Shown here piece after piece: positions 36,512 to 44,615 of a DNA stretch of 64,000 bases; position 1 is the first letter of the stretch, and every line of letters begins with the position of its first letter. The stretch covers positions 1 to 64,000 of the forward strand of contig NZ_JAYKZX010000001.1 in assembly GCF_035989265.1 (NCBI RefSeq), in the 5' to 3' direction. The notes under the pieces are model-generated. The model saw only the letters and a program-made list of their open reading frames with translations. It made no database searches and was not told the origin of the DNA. The translations under genes were made by a program, and so were the position numbers. The stretch comes from Sphingobium sp. HWE2-09 (lineage in GTDB: Bacteria; Pseudomonadota; Alphaproteobacteria; Sphingomonadales; Sphingomonadaceae).

Positions 36512-37381
36512 ATGCTGTGCATATTGGGTCATCACCGGGCCGATCCGGCGGCTGCCTGGAATGACGGCATCGGCTTTTCCCGTTGCCTGGGCTGCAACGC
36601 GTCGCTGGTGCAGCGGCCCGGCGCAGGCTGGACCCGGGTGCCGCGCGGCTATGCCGTAGTCTGGCGTCCCGTTGCTGATCGCCCGGCCCTAGGGAGCCAG
36701 GCAACGCCCACGTCGCTCGCCCGGCTCTCGCTAGGTGCGCGTCGCATCGGCGCAGCCGCAACACGGGCGTTGGACAGGGGGCAGCCGCCCGTCGAACCTG
36801 CATCGCGCAGCTATCGCTATCTGGCGCGCCGGATCGGCAGTGCGCGCACCGTCCTGCTCAGCCCCCTGTGCAACACCGACGTCGCCAACGACACGCTGCT
36901 GCTGCTGGCGGCCATGTTGCAAGATGAGCGGGGCGGGCGCCTGCTGCTGATCGACGCGACGCTGGGCGGCGATGGTATCGGCAGCCTGCTCGGCGCGCAT
37001 GGCAAGCCCGGCCTGTCGGACATCCGACCGCGCGATCCCTGGTCAGCGGTCGAAACGATGCGACTGCTGGCCCGACCGAACATGATCCTGCTGGGCGCGG
37101 GCCAGCATCCCGCCACCGGTCGGCCGGACCATCTCGCCGCGATGCTGCCGTTTCTGGCCGAACGGTTCGACCATATCCTGATCCAGCAGCGGGGCATCAT
37201 GGCCGACAGCCGCAATCTGGCGCTGGCGGCGCGCGCCGAGCTTGTCTGGACGCTGGCGGAGGAAGGGCGCTCGCCCATGCCCCGCCTGGCCCAGGCGCGC
37301 GATGCATTTCGCGCCAACGGCCTGCCCGATGTCGGCCTGATCCTGACCGTGCCCATGCCGCGATCGGCCCATGGCGGCTGA
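36512..37381 (+). CDS. Degenerate BY-kinase-like (CpsD/Wzc cytoplasmic domain) protein
   Basis: A protein of about 289 residues. ATG 36512 (behind AGAGGGGG) is chosen because the G+C-rich coding pattern begins there; ATG 36281 and 36407 give AT-rich extensions. An N-terminal segment has two Cys (RCLGCNASLV). Residues about 110-289 follow the bacterial tyrosine-kinase/MinD fold: RTVLLSPLCNTDVANDTLLLLAAML, the Walker A'-like LLLIDATLG, PGLSDIR, NMILLGAGQ and FDHILIQQRG. The expected Gly-rich Walker A is replaced by SPLCNTDVAND and there is no Tyr-rich tail, so it is probably not an active kinase. It overlaps the Wzy gene by 11 bases and may act with the kinase-less Wzz-like protein. Confidence 0.65.
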   Translation: MLCILGHHRADPAAAWNDGIGFSRCLGCNASLVQRPGAGWTRVPRGYAVVWRPVADRPALGSQATPTSLARLSLGARRIGAAATRALDRGQPPVEPASRSYRYLARRIGSARTVLLSPLCNTDVANDTLLLLAAMLQDERGGRLLLIDATLGGDGIGSLLGAHGKPGLSDIRPRDPWSAVETMRLLARPNMILLGAGQHPATGRPDHLAAMLPFLAERFDHILIQQRGIMADSRNLALAARAELVWTLAEEGRSPMPRLAQARDAFRANGLPDVGLILTVPMPRSAHGG

Positions 37382-38872
37382 GGTCGCCCGTCCTTCTGCG
37401 CTGCCCGGCGGACGCATCCTGCTGACGGCGGGCGCGGGCGGGGCGGCGGCGCTGGTCGTAGCCGCAGGCTTCGCCGCCGCGCGCGGCCCCGCGCTGGCGG
37501 CGGTCGGCATGATCGCGCTCGGCGGAGCGCTCTGGGCCAGCGGCAATCCCCAACTCGCCTGCCTGTGGGGCGTCGGCCTGACGGCACCCTTGGGCGTCGC
37601 CAAGCGATTCCACCCCATGCCGCATATGGGCGGGGCGGGCGCCTATAGCATCGAAGCGGTCGATCTGTTCCTGCTGGCGTTGTTCCTGTTCCAGTGGCGC
37701 GACCGGGCGCGGGGGAGGGCGCACTGCCCATGCCCACCGTGGCGCTGTGCTGGATGGCGATGATCCTGCTTGGCCTGATCGACGCCATCACCGGTCCCTA
37801 TCGCCAACTGGCGCTGGTCGAAGCGGTGCAGATGACGAAGTCGCTGGCGCTGTTCCTGCTGCTGCTGGGCGAACTCACCCGCGTGCCCCGTTTCCTCCAC
37901 CTCTTCGCATCGCTCGCCTGCGGTCTGCTGCTGCAGGCAGGCGTCGGCCTCCTGCAATATGCGAAAAAGGGCGATATCGGCCTGCAATTTCTGGGCGAGG
38001 CGACGATGACCACGCTCGAATATGCCAATCGCGCAACCTATATGGATGGCGGCGCGACCTTTCGCATCGGCGGCTTGCTGGGCCATCCCAACATCCTGGC
38101 CGGGTTCATCGCCATGCTGGCCCCCATGTTGTTGGCGATGCTGCTAACGCGCCTGCCGTTCCTTAAGAAACTGGCGATCAGTGCTGTGCTGGCGATCGCG
38201 CTGCTGGCGCTGTTGCTGACCTTGTCGCGATCGGGCTGGCTGGCCTTCGCGCTGGCCGTGCCGATCGTCATCGCCCTGATGCTGCGCGATCGACGCTCGC
38301 GGCGCAGGGCGCTGGTCGGCATCGCCCTGGCCTTGCCGGTCATTCTGCTTGGCGCCATGGCCGCCGCGCCCGCGATTCTGCGCCGCTTCGCCCAAAGCGA
38401 TCCGGGGGCGACCGACTTCCGCTGGGACTGGATGGGCGTCGCCTGGGCCATGGTGCGCGACCATCCGCTCCTGGGCGTCGGCCTCAACAGCTTCGTCCAA
38501 CATCTCCCCGGCCGCACCATCCATGGCGGCGTCGAAGGCCTCAATCGCAGCTTCGGCGCGAACTGGCCGGTGGTGCACGACATCTATCTGCTGATCTGGG
38601 CCGAACAGGGCACGATCGGCCTGGCGATCTTCCTGCTCTCGCTGCTGATCCTGCTGCGCACTGCCTGGCGCAACGCGCGATGCTGCGCCAATCCGCTGCT
38701 GCACGCCCTCAATGTCGGCGCATTGGCAGGACTATGCGCCAATCTGCTCGATGGGTTCGGCAGCTTCTTTCTACGCCAGATGCCCGGCGCGCGCCTATTC
38801 TGGATTATCGCCGCGATCATCGTTGCAACCGCCGTCTGGCAACGGCGCAATAGCGGCATGAAACCGGCATGA
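37371..38872 (+). pseudogene. O-antigen ligase/polymerase-like membrane protein (Wzy), frameshifted
   Basis: Two frames together encode one polytopic protein of about 500 residues. The first carries ILLTAGAGGAAALVVAAGFA through LFLLALFLFQWRDRAR; the second continues GEGALPMPTVALCWMAM and ten or so further membrane segments, with the Wzy/WaaL-domain signature RIGGLLGHPNILAGF, LTLSRSGWLAF and HPLLGVGLNSF. The break is at the G5 tract 37711-37715, and one extra G restores the frame exactly. It begins in an 11-base overlap with the preceding gene and ends in an ATGA overlap with wzx. The protein should polymerise lipid-linked repeat units on the periplasmic face. Confidence 0.8.
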
Positions 38873-40269
38873 GCGCGCTACTCCATAGCAGCGTCAGCCT
38901 GGTCGTCGGGCGGGTCGCGCTGTCGGCCTTCCGGATGCTCGCCGCACTCGCCGTCGCGCGGCTGGCCGGACCAGACATGTTCGGTGCCTATGCGCTACTG
39001 CTCAGCCTCATCGGCCTGGCCGAATGGCTGGTCGATTTCGGCCAGACCGACATGGCGGTGCGCGATGGCGCCCGGCGACCCCGGCGTCGCGCGATGATAT
39101 TAAACGCCTTGGCGCGAGCCAAACGCGTCCAGGGACCAGCCGTCGCCATCGCCCTGCCGACCATCCTGTGGTTGGCCGGGCAGGGCCGCGAGATCATCCT
39201 AGCGGGTTGCGCCGGGAGCATCGCGGTGCTGGCGACGGCCTGGCTGCAACCCGCGCGCGCGACGCTGCGCCTCACATTGCGGATGGACAAGGACATCGGC
39301 GCGGAACTGGCAGGCGTCGCGTTGATGCTGCCCCTACTGGCGCTCGCCAGCCTCCATCGCGCGTCGCTGGCTCTACTGGTGGCAACCTTCGCCATCGCGC
39401 GCCTTACGCAAGCGGCGCTGGTCGCGCATTGGTCTGGGCCGATCCGGCAAACCCGCGACATGCGTTGCCCCGCCACCCGGCTGGCGCGTCAGGCCGTGCC
39501 GCTGGGTTGCGCCGGGATGATGGTCCTGCTCTACGATGCGCTCGCGCCGTTGCTGCTGGCCCAACTCATGGATATGCGCGCGGTGGCGCTCTATGCCGCC
39601 GCCGCCCGCTTCATCATGCCGGTATTGGTCGCGGTGCAGGCGATCGCCAGCGCCGCCTTCCCCCTGATCGCGCGCGACTGGCGGCGCGATCCTGCCGCCT
39701 GCGCCCGCACGCAACAGGCCACGCTGCTGGCCTCCACAGCTCTGGCGGCGCTGATGTTCACCGGCATCCACGGCGGCGCGGCCTTCTTGATGGCGCTGAT
39801 GGGGCCGGATTTCGCCCGCGGCGCGCCGCTGCTGCAACTCATGGCCTGGACGTTGCTGGCCCGCGCGATCACCACCGCCATGGCCCCGCTGATCGTCATC
39901 GCCGGGCGGCAGGGGCGGGCGATGCTGCTGACCCTGGCCTCGCTCGTTGGACAATGCGCCGCCTTGTTCATCCTCGTGCCCCGGCTTGGCGTGATGGGCG
40001 CCGCCTGGGGATGCCTGCTGGTCGAACTATCGCTCGGCACGGTGGCGGTCAGCGCGATCGCGCAGCGCGCGACCGGCATCGCGATCGATTGGCGACCGGT
40101 CGTCGGTCTCGTCGGCAGCGCCATCGCCATAGCCTTGCTCATCGCCGCCAGCCCCATCGCGGGCAGCTTCGCAGGCGGCGCAACAGCGGGCCTCGTCCTG
40201 CTGGCGCTACTGCTGCTGCTGGGCAGGACCATCCCACGCTGGCGCCCCATGGCCGGAGGCACGACATGA
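38869..40269 (+). CDS. Polysaccharide flippase (Wzx/MATE-like)
   Basis: A 466-residue membrane protein with about twelve to fourteen predicted segments, of the polysaccharide-biosynthesis flippase family. It opens SSVSLVVGRVALSAFRMLAA, then ARLAGPDMFGAYALLLSLIG (the usual short motif after TM1), and later segments PLGCAGMMVLLYDALAPLLL and LGVMGAAWGCLLVELS. It moves undecaprenyl-linked repeat units across the inner membrane for Wzy. Start and stop overlap both neighbours, indicating coupled translation. Confidence 0.87.
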   Translation: MSALLHSSVSLVVGRVALSAFRMLAALAVARLAGPDMFGAYALLLSLIGLAEWLVDFGQTDMAVRDGARRPRRRAMILNALARAKRVQGPAVAIALPTILWLAGQGREIILAGCAGSIAVLATAWLQPARATLRLTLRMDKDIGAELAGVALMLPLLALASLHRASLALLVATFAIARLTQAALVAHWSGPIRQTRDMRCPATRLARQAVPLGCAGMMVLLYDALAPLLLAQLMDMRAVALYAAAARFIMPVLVAVQAIASAAFPLIARDWRRDPAACARTQQATLLASTALAALMFTGIHGGAAFLMALMGPDFARGAPLLQLMAWTLLARAITTAMAPLIVIAGRQGRAMLLTLASLVGQCAALFILVPRLGVMGAAWGCLLVELSLGTVAVSAIAQRATGIAIDWRPVVGLVGSAIAIALLIAASPIAGSFAGGATAGLVLLALLLLLGRTIPRWRPMAGGTT

Positions 40270-41363
40270 CCCCGCGCATCGCCATTGCCTGCCCCGGCGT
40301 GGGCCTGGTCCAGCGCGGCTTCGAACGGCTGTTCTGTGATCTGTTCGATGAAATGCGCGGCGACTTTCCCATGACCCTGTTCAAGGGCGGCGGCCCGCGC
40401 CATGCCGATGAAATCGTCTTGCCCTTCCTGTCGCGCGGTGGCCGGGCAATCCGCTACCTGCCGCTGCACCGGCTGATGGGTCGCACGCCGATGCACGCCG
40501 AATGCCTCACCTTCGCGCTGGCGCTGCTCCCGCACCTGATCGGCGGCCGCTACGATATCGTCCATGTCATCGACCCGCCGCTGGCGCGCCTGCTGTTCCA
40601 CCTGCGCCGCGCCCTGCGTCTCGAATTCCGCCTTCTCTATACGGAGGGCACCGCCATGCCCCCGCGCGATTACCCTCCTTGCGACCGGCTGCATCAGATA
40701 TCGGCAGCGACACTAGCCGATGCCGTGATGCAGGGTATCGCGACGCCCATGACGCTGGTCCCTTGCGGCTACCGGCCCGATCGCTTCATCCCCGGCGCCG
40801 ATCGCACCACGCTACGCGCCCGGCATGGCATCGCGCCCAATCGCTTCGTCATCCTGTCGGTCGCCGCGCTCAATCGCGGGCATAAGCGCACCCATCATCT
40901 GATCGATGAAGTCGCGCGCATGGCGGGCGACCCTTTGCTCTGGCTCGACGGCAGCCTCGATCATGGCGACCCGGACCTGCCTGCCTATGCCCGCGCACGC
41001 CTGGGCGACCGGATGCGCGTCACCCATGTCCCGACCGGCGAAGTGGCCGATCTGTTCGCGCTGGCCGACGTCATGCCCCATGCCGCCACGTTCGAAGCCT
41101 TCGGCCTCGCCATCGTGGAAGCCGCGGCATCCGGCCTGCCCGTCATCACCCATGACGCCCCCCATTTCCGCTGGCTAATCCCCAATCCCGCCTGCTGGAT
41201 CGACATGGAAGCGCCCGGCGCGCTGGCAGCGCTCCTAACCCGCATGGCCGCCGATCCCGCCGAGCGCACGCGTCGCGTCATGCAGGATCACGCCCGCGCG
41301 ACTTACGACTGGGCGGCGCTCCGCCCGGCCTATGCCACCCTCTATCGGAGCCTGATGACATGA
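40266..41363 (+). CDS. Glycosyltransferase family 4
   Basis: A 365-residue GT-B enzyme: IAIACPGVGLVQRGFERLFCDLF at the N-terminus, YDIVHVIDPPLARLLFHL, VPCGYRPDRFIPG, ILSVAALNRGHKRTHHLIDEV and the E-x7-E motif in TFEAFGLAIVEAAASGLPVITHDAP. It starts at ATG 40266 inside the wzx stop (ATGA) and is coupled to the next gene. One of at least five transferases of the locus; sugar specificity unknown. Confidence 0.88.
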   Translation: MTPRIAIACPGVGLVQRGFERLFCDLFDEMRGDFPMTLFKGGGPRHADEIVLPFLSRGGRAIRYLPLHRLMGRTPMHAECLTFALALLPHLIGGRYDIVHVIDPPLARLLFHLRRALRLEFRLLYTEGTAMPPRDYPPCDRLHQISAATLADAVMQGIATPMTLVPCGYRPDRFIPGADRTTLRARHGIAPNRFVILSVAALNRGHKRTHHLIDEVARMAGDPLLWLDGSLDHGDPDLPAYARARLGDRMRVTHVPTGEVADLFALADVMPHAATFEAFGLAIVEAAASGLPVITHDAPHFRWLIPNPACWIDMEAPGALAALLTRMAADPAERTRRVMQDHARATYDWAALRPAYATLYRSLMT

Positions 41364-42340
41364 GCCAGCCAACGCTCGCCATCCTGATCGTCAACTGGAA
41401 TGTCCGCGACCTGCTGCGCGATTGTCTGGCAGCGATCGCCGCCAGCACCGGCCTGCCCGACGAGAGCGTCGAAACGATCGTCATCGACAATGCATCTGCC
41501 GACGGCAGCGCCGCGATGGTCCGCACTCAATTTCCCTGGGTCCGGCTGATCGAAAGCGGCGCCAACCACGGCTTCGCCAAAGGATGTCAGATCGGTTATG
41601 AATTGACCGACGCGCCCTTCGTCATGCTGCTCAATCCCGATACGGTGGTCGATCCCGATGCCATCGCCTCCTTGCTCGCGCAGATCGAAGGCGACCCCCG
41701 CATCGGCATCCTCGGCTCCCGCCTGCGCAATAGCGACGGCAGTTTCCAGCGCGCATCGGGCGGCGCTTTCCCCACGCTCACCAACCTCGCCTGGAACTAT
41801 CTGTTCCTGGGCGCCATCCTCCCGCGCCACTGGGCGCCGCCTGCCGTCTATCTGGCCGACGATCCGCCCGGCGTCCGCCCAATCGACTGGGTATCGGGCG
41901 CCTCGCTCACCTTCCGCCGCGCCGCCGTCGGCCCCACCATCTTCCACCCCGCCTATTTCATGTTCGGCGAGGATATGGAGCTATGCCATCGCGTCGCGCA
42001 GGCTGGCTGGCGCATCCGCTATTCCGCGCGCCAGAGCATCACCCATCATCATGGCGCCAGCTTCGCGCGCCAATCCTCGATGGAAGTGCTGGCCAGCGTC
42101 TATAAGGGGCCACGCGTCTTCTTCCGTCAGGGGCGCGGCCCCATCGCGCGGATCGCCTACGACGCCATCCTCTTCACCGGCTACGCCAGCCGCTGGCTGC
42201 TCTTCAGCCTGCTCGGTCGGCTGCGCCCCGACCGCGACTATCGCGCGATGGCGCGGTTCAGCCGCCGCTATCTGGGCGTGATGGCGGCCACCATCTTCAC
42301 GCGCACATCCACCATGCAGGGACAGGAGCAACAGTCATGA
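41360..42340 (+). CDS. Glycosyltransferase family 2 (WbbL/rhamnosyltransferase-like)
   Basis: A 326-residue GT2 enzyme with [48 protein letters not shown] (metal-binding loop), [13 protein letters not shown] and the acceptor-side [30 protein letters not shown] motifs typical of the rhamnosyltransferase-like WbbL branch. The C-terminal part is basic and hydrophobic and may associate with the membrane. It overlaps neighbours by ATGA on both sides. Confidence 0.88.
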   Translation: MSQPTLAILIVNWNVRDLLRDCLAAIAASTGLPDESVETIVIDNASADGSAAMVRTQFPWVRLIESGANHGFAKGCQIGYELTDAPFVMLLNPDTVVDPDAIASLLAQIEGDPRIGILGSRLRNSDGSFQRASGGAFPTLTNLAWNYLFLGAILPRHWAPPAVYLADDPPGVRPIDWVSGASLTFRRAAVGPTIFHPAYFMFGEDMELCHRVAQAGWRIRYSARQSITHHHGASFARQSSMEVLASVYKGPRVFFRQGRGPIARIAYDAILFTGYASRWLLFSLLGRLRPDRDYRAMARFSRRYLGVMAATIFTRTSTMQGQEQQS

Positions 42341-43368
42341 ACAGGGGCATCAAACGGATATTGGTGACCGGCGGCGCCGGATTCCTCGGATCGCATCTGT
42401 GCGACCGTCTGGTGGCGCAGGGGCATGACGTGCTGTGCGTCGACAATCTCTTCACCGGGTCGAAAAGCAATCTGACGCAACTTTTGGGGCGGCCCAATTT
42501 CGAATATATGCGCCATGACGTGACCTTCCCCCTTTATGTCGAGGTGGACGAAATCTACAATCTCGCCTGCCCGGCATCCCCGCTGCAATATAGCATCAAC
42601 CCGGTGCAGACGACCAAGACCAGCGTCCATGGCGCGATCAACATGCTGGGCCTTGCCAAGCGCACCGGCGCAAAGATCCTGCAAGCCTCCACCAGCGAAG
42701 TCTATGGCGACCCGGCGATCCACCCCCAGCCGGAGGACTATTGGGGCCATGTGAACCCTATCGGCCCACGCGCCTGTTATGACGAAGGAAAGCGCTGCGC
42801 CGAAACCCTGTTCTTCGACTATCATCGCGAAGGACGGGTGCGGATCAAGGTCGCGCGCATCTTCAACACCTACGGTCCGCGCATGGACCCGGCGGACGGG
42901 CGCGTCGTTTCCAACTTCATCTGCCAGGCGCTGCTGGGCCAGCCCATCACCCTTTATGGCGACGGATCGCAGACCCGCTCCTTCTGCTATGTCGATGATC
43001 TGATCGACGGCCTGCTCCGTCTGATGGGCAGCGACGACATGACGACCGGCCCGATCAATATCGGCAATCCCGACGAATTTACCATGGTCGAACTGGCGGA
43101 GATGATCCTGGCGCTCACCGGGTCGGACTCGCCGCTCATCATGCGGCCGCTACCCGCCGACGACCCGCGTCAGCGCCGCCCGGACATCAGCCGCGCCCGC
43201 GACGCGCTGGGCTGGGAACCCACGGTGCGCCTGCGCGAAGGGCTGAGCCGCACCATCGGCTATTTCGACGCCTTGCTCAGCGGCGCGGTCAGCCCCAGCC
43301 TGCCACCCGCCATGCCGGGCGACATCATTTTGCCAATCGTCCATCCGGTCAATCGGCTGGGGGCGTGA
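42337..43368 (+). CDS. UDP-glucuronate decarboxylase (UDP-xylose synthase)
   Basis: A 343-residue extended SDR. It has the NAD-binding [19 protein letters not shown], the substrate/active-site [20 protein letters not shown], and [16 protein letters not shown] with Tyr and Lys, all diagnostic of UXS. It converts UDP-glucuronate to UDP-xylose, implying pentose or a derivative in the polymer. It is the last gene of the rightward operon and its 3' end overlaps the convergent ThuA-like gene by 20 bases. No UDP-glucose dehydrogenase is present here. Confidence 0.93.
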   Translation: MNRGIKRILVTGGAGFLGSHLCDRLVAQGHDVLCVDNLFTGSKSNLTQLLGRPNFEYMRHDVTFPLYVEVDEIYNLACPASPLQYSINPVQTTKTSVHGAINMLGLAKRTGAKILQASTSEVYGDPAIHPQPEDYWGHVNPIGPRACYDEGKRCAETLFFDYHREGRVRIKVARIFNTYGPRMDPADGRVVSNFICQALLGQPITLYGDGSQTRSFCYVDDLIDGLLRLMGSDDMTTGPINIGNPDEFTMVELAEMILALTGSDSPLIMRPLPADDPRQRRPDISRARDALGWEPTVRLREGLSRTIGYFDALLSGAVSPSLPPAMPGDIILPIVHPVNRLGA

Positions 43369-44464
43369 CCGGCGGGCAGGCAGACCGGCGCGACGCCGCC
43401 CAGGCCACAGCGTTTTCGAGCATGGTGACATAATGGGGATCGGCATAGGTTTGCGGGCGATGACCGATGCCGGAATAAAAGACCCGGCCCTTGCCCACGC
43501 AGCGGGTCCAGGCGATCGGATGGTCCCCACCCATCGCCAGCGCGCCCGGCTTGTAACTGGCTTCGTCCAGCGTCGCGACGATGGTGGAGCCGTTGGCGCG
43601 CGGATTGGTGGTGAAGCTATACCATTCGTCGTTCATCATCCAATCGCCCGGCAGGCCCGCCGCGATCGGGTTGCCGCGCCCTTCGATCACGACCTTGGCA
43701 TCCTGAAATTGCGGATTTATCGGGTGTCCGGCAAAGGTCGTGCCGACCAACATATCGGTATACCAGGGCCAGAAGGTAGCCGGATCGCCTGACGATCCAT
43801 GCACCGCGACATAGCCGCCGCCCCGCTCGACATAGGATTTGAACGCCGCCCGCTGGGCCAGCGTCAGCACGTCGCCGCTGACATTATTCCACACGACCGC
43901 ATCGAACTGGCGCAGGATCGACGGCGTCATCACGCCCCCTTTGTCGCTCACCACCACGGCCCACCCCTTGCGCTGCGCCATCGCCTGAAAAGCGGCGCGC
44001 GCGGCATCGACAGAGGGGCCGTCGCGATAGCCATTGATCTTCTCGAAGATCAGCAGGCGCGGCTTGCCGCTTGGCAGGGTGAAGTCGGGCCGGTCGTCAT
44101 CATAACGGACGCAGCGGGCCACCTTGTCTGCCGGCGTCACCGGCAGGGCGCGCAGCGCCTTGTCGAGCGCCGCCAGCCGATCGGCGGGCAGCGCCTTCAT
44201 TTTGGCAAGCGCGTTGAGCGTCAAAATGGCCGCGAAACTTGGTGCTTCGGTGGAAAAGAAGCGGGGTGGAAGGACGGTGAGGAGTTTGGGTGCTGCCGCT
44301 TCCAGCGCGGCCTTCGCGGGCGGGCTTAGCAATATGTCTATCACCGGCGATTCGGCGGAAAAGGGCGCGTCGCGCAACGGACAGTCGGTCACGGGCTTCG
44401 CCATCGCCCCCACCGGCAGCATCGCCATCAACAGCGCAGCGGCCGCGGCATAACAGCTTTTCAT
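43349..44464 (-). CDS. ThuA-like domain secreted protein
   Basis: A 371-residue protein with a Sec signal peptide ([22 protein letters not shown]). Residues about 130-360 form a ThuA-like, glutamine-amidotransferase-fold domain: [81 protein letters not shown]. ThuA domains occur in sugar-utilisation genes and in secreted glycan-degrading systems; biochemical function is not settled. It is convergent with UXS and divergent from the GH2 gene, whose substrate processing it may support. Confidence 0.85.
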   Translation of the reverse strand: MKSCYAAAAALLMAMLPVGAMAKPVTDCPLRDAPFSAESPVIDILLSPPAKAALEAAAPKLLTVLPPRFFSTEAPSFAAILTLNALAKMKALPADRLAALDKALRALPVTPADKVARCVRYDDDRPDFTLPSGKPRLLIFEKINGYRDGPSVDAARAAFQAMAQRKGWAVVVSDKGGVMTPSILRQFDAVVWNNVSGDVLTLAQRAAFKSYVERGGGYVAVHGSSGDPATFWPWYTDMLVGTTFAGHPINPQFQDAKVVIEGRGNPIAAGLPGDWMMNDEWYSFTTNPRANGSTIVATLDEASYKPGALAMGGDHPIAWTRCVGKGRVFYSGIGHRPQTYADPHYVTMLENAVAWAASRRSACPPVTPPAD

Positions 44465-44615
44465 GTCTCTCTCCCATGCTTATCCCGTGCCTTCTAACCT
44501 GCCTGGCCTCGCGCGGAAAGCGGATCTGGTTTCCACTTCGCGACTTGCCAAATGCATCGCTATCGCTCAGAGTAATGATAACGCTACCATATGCGGAACC
44601 CTGGAGAGAGAAAAG

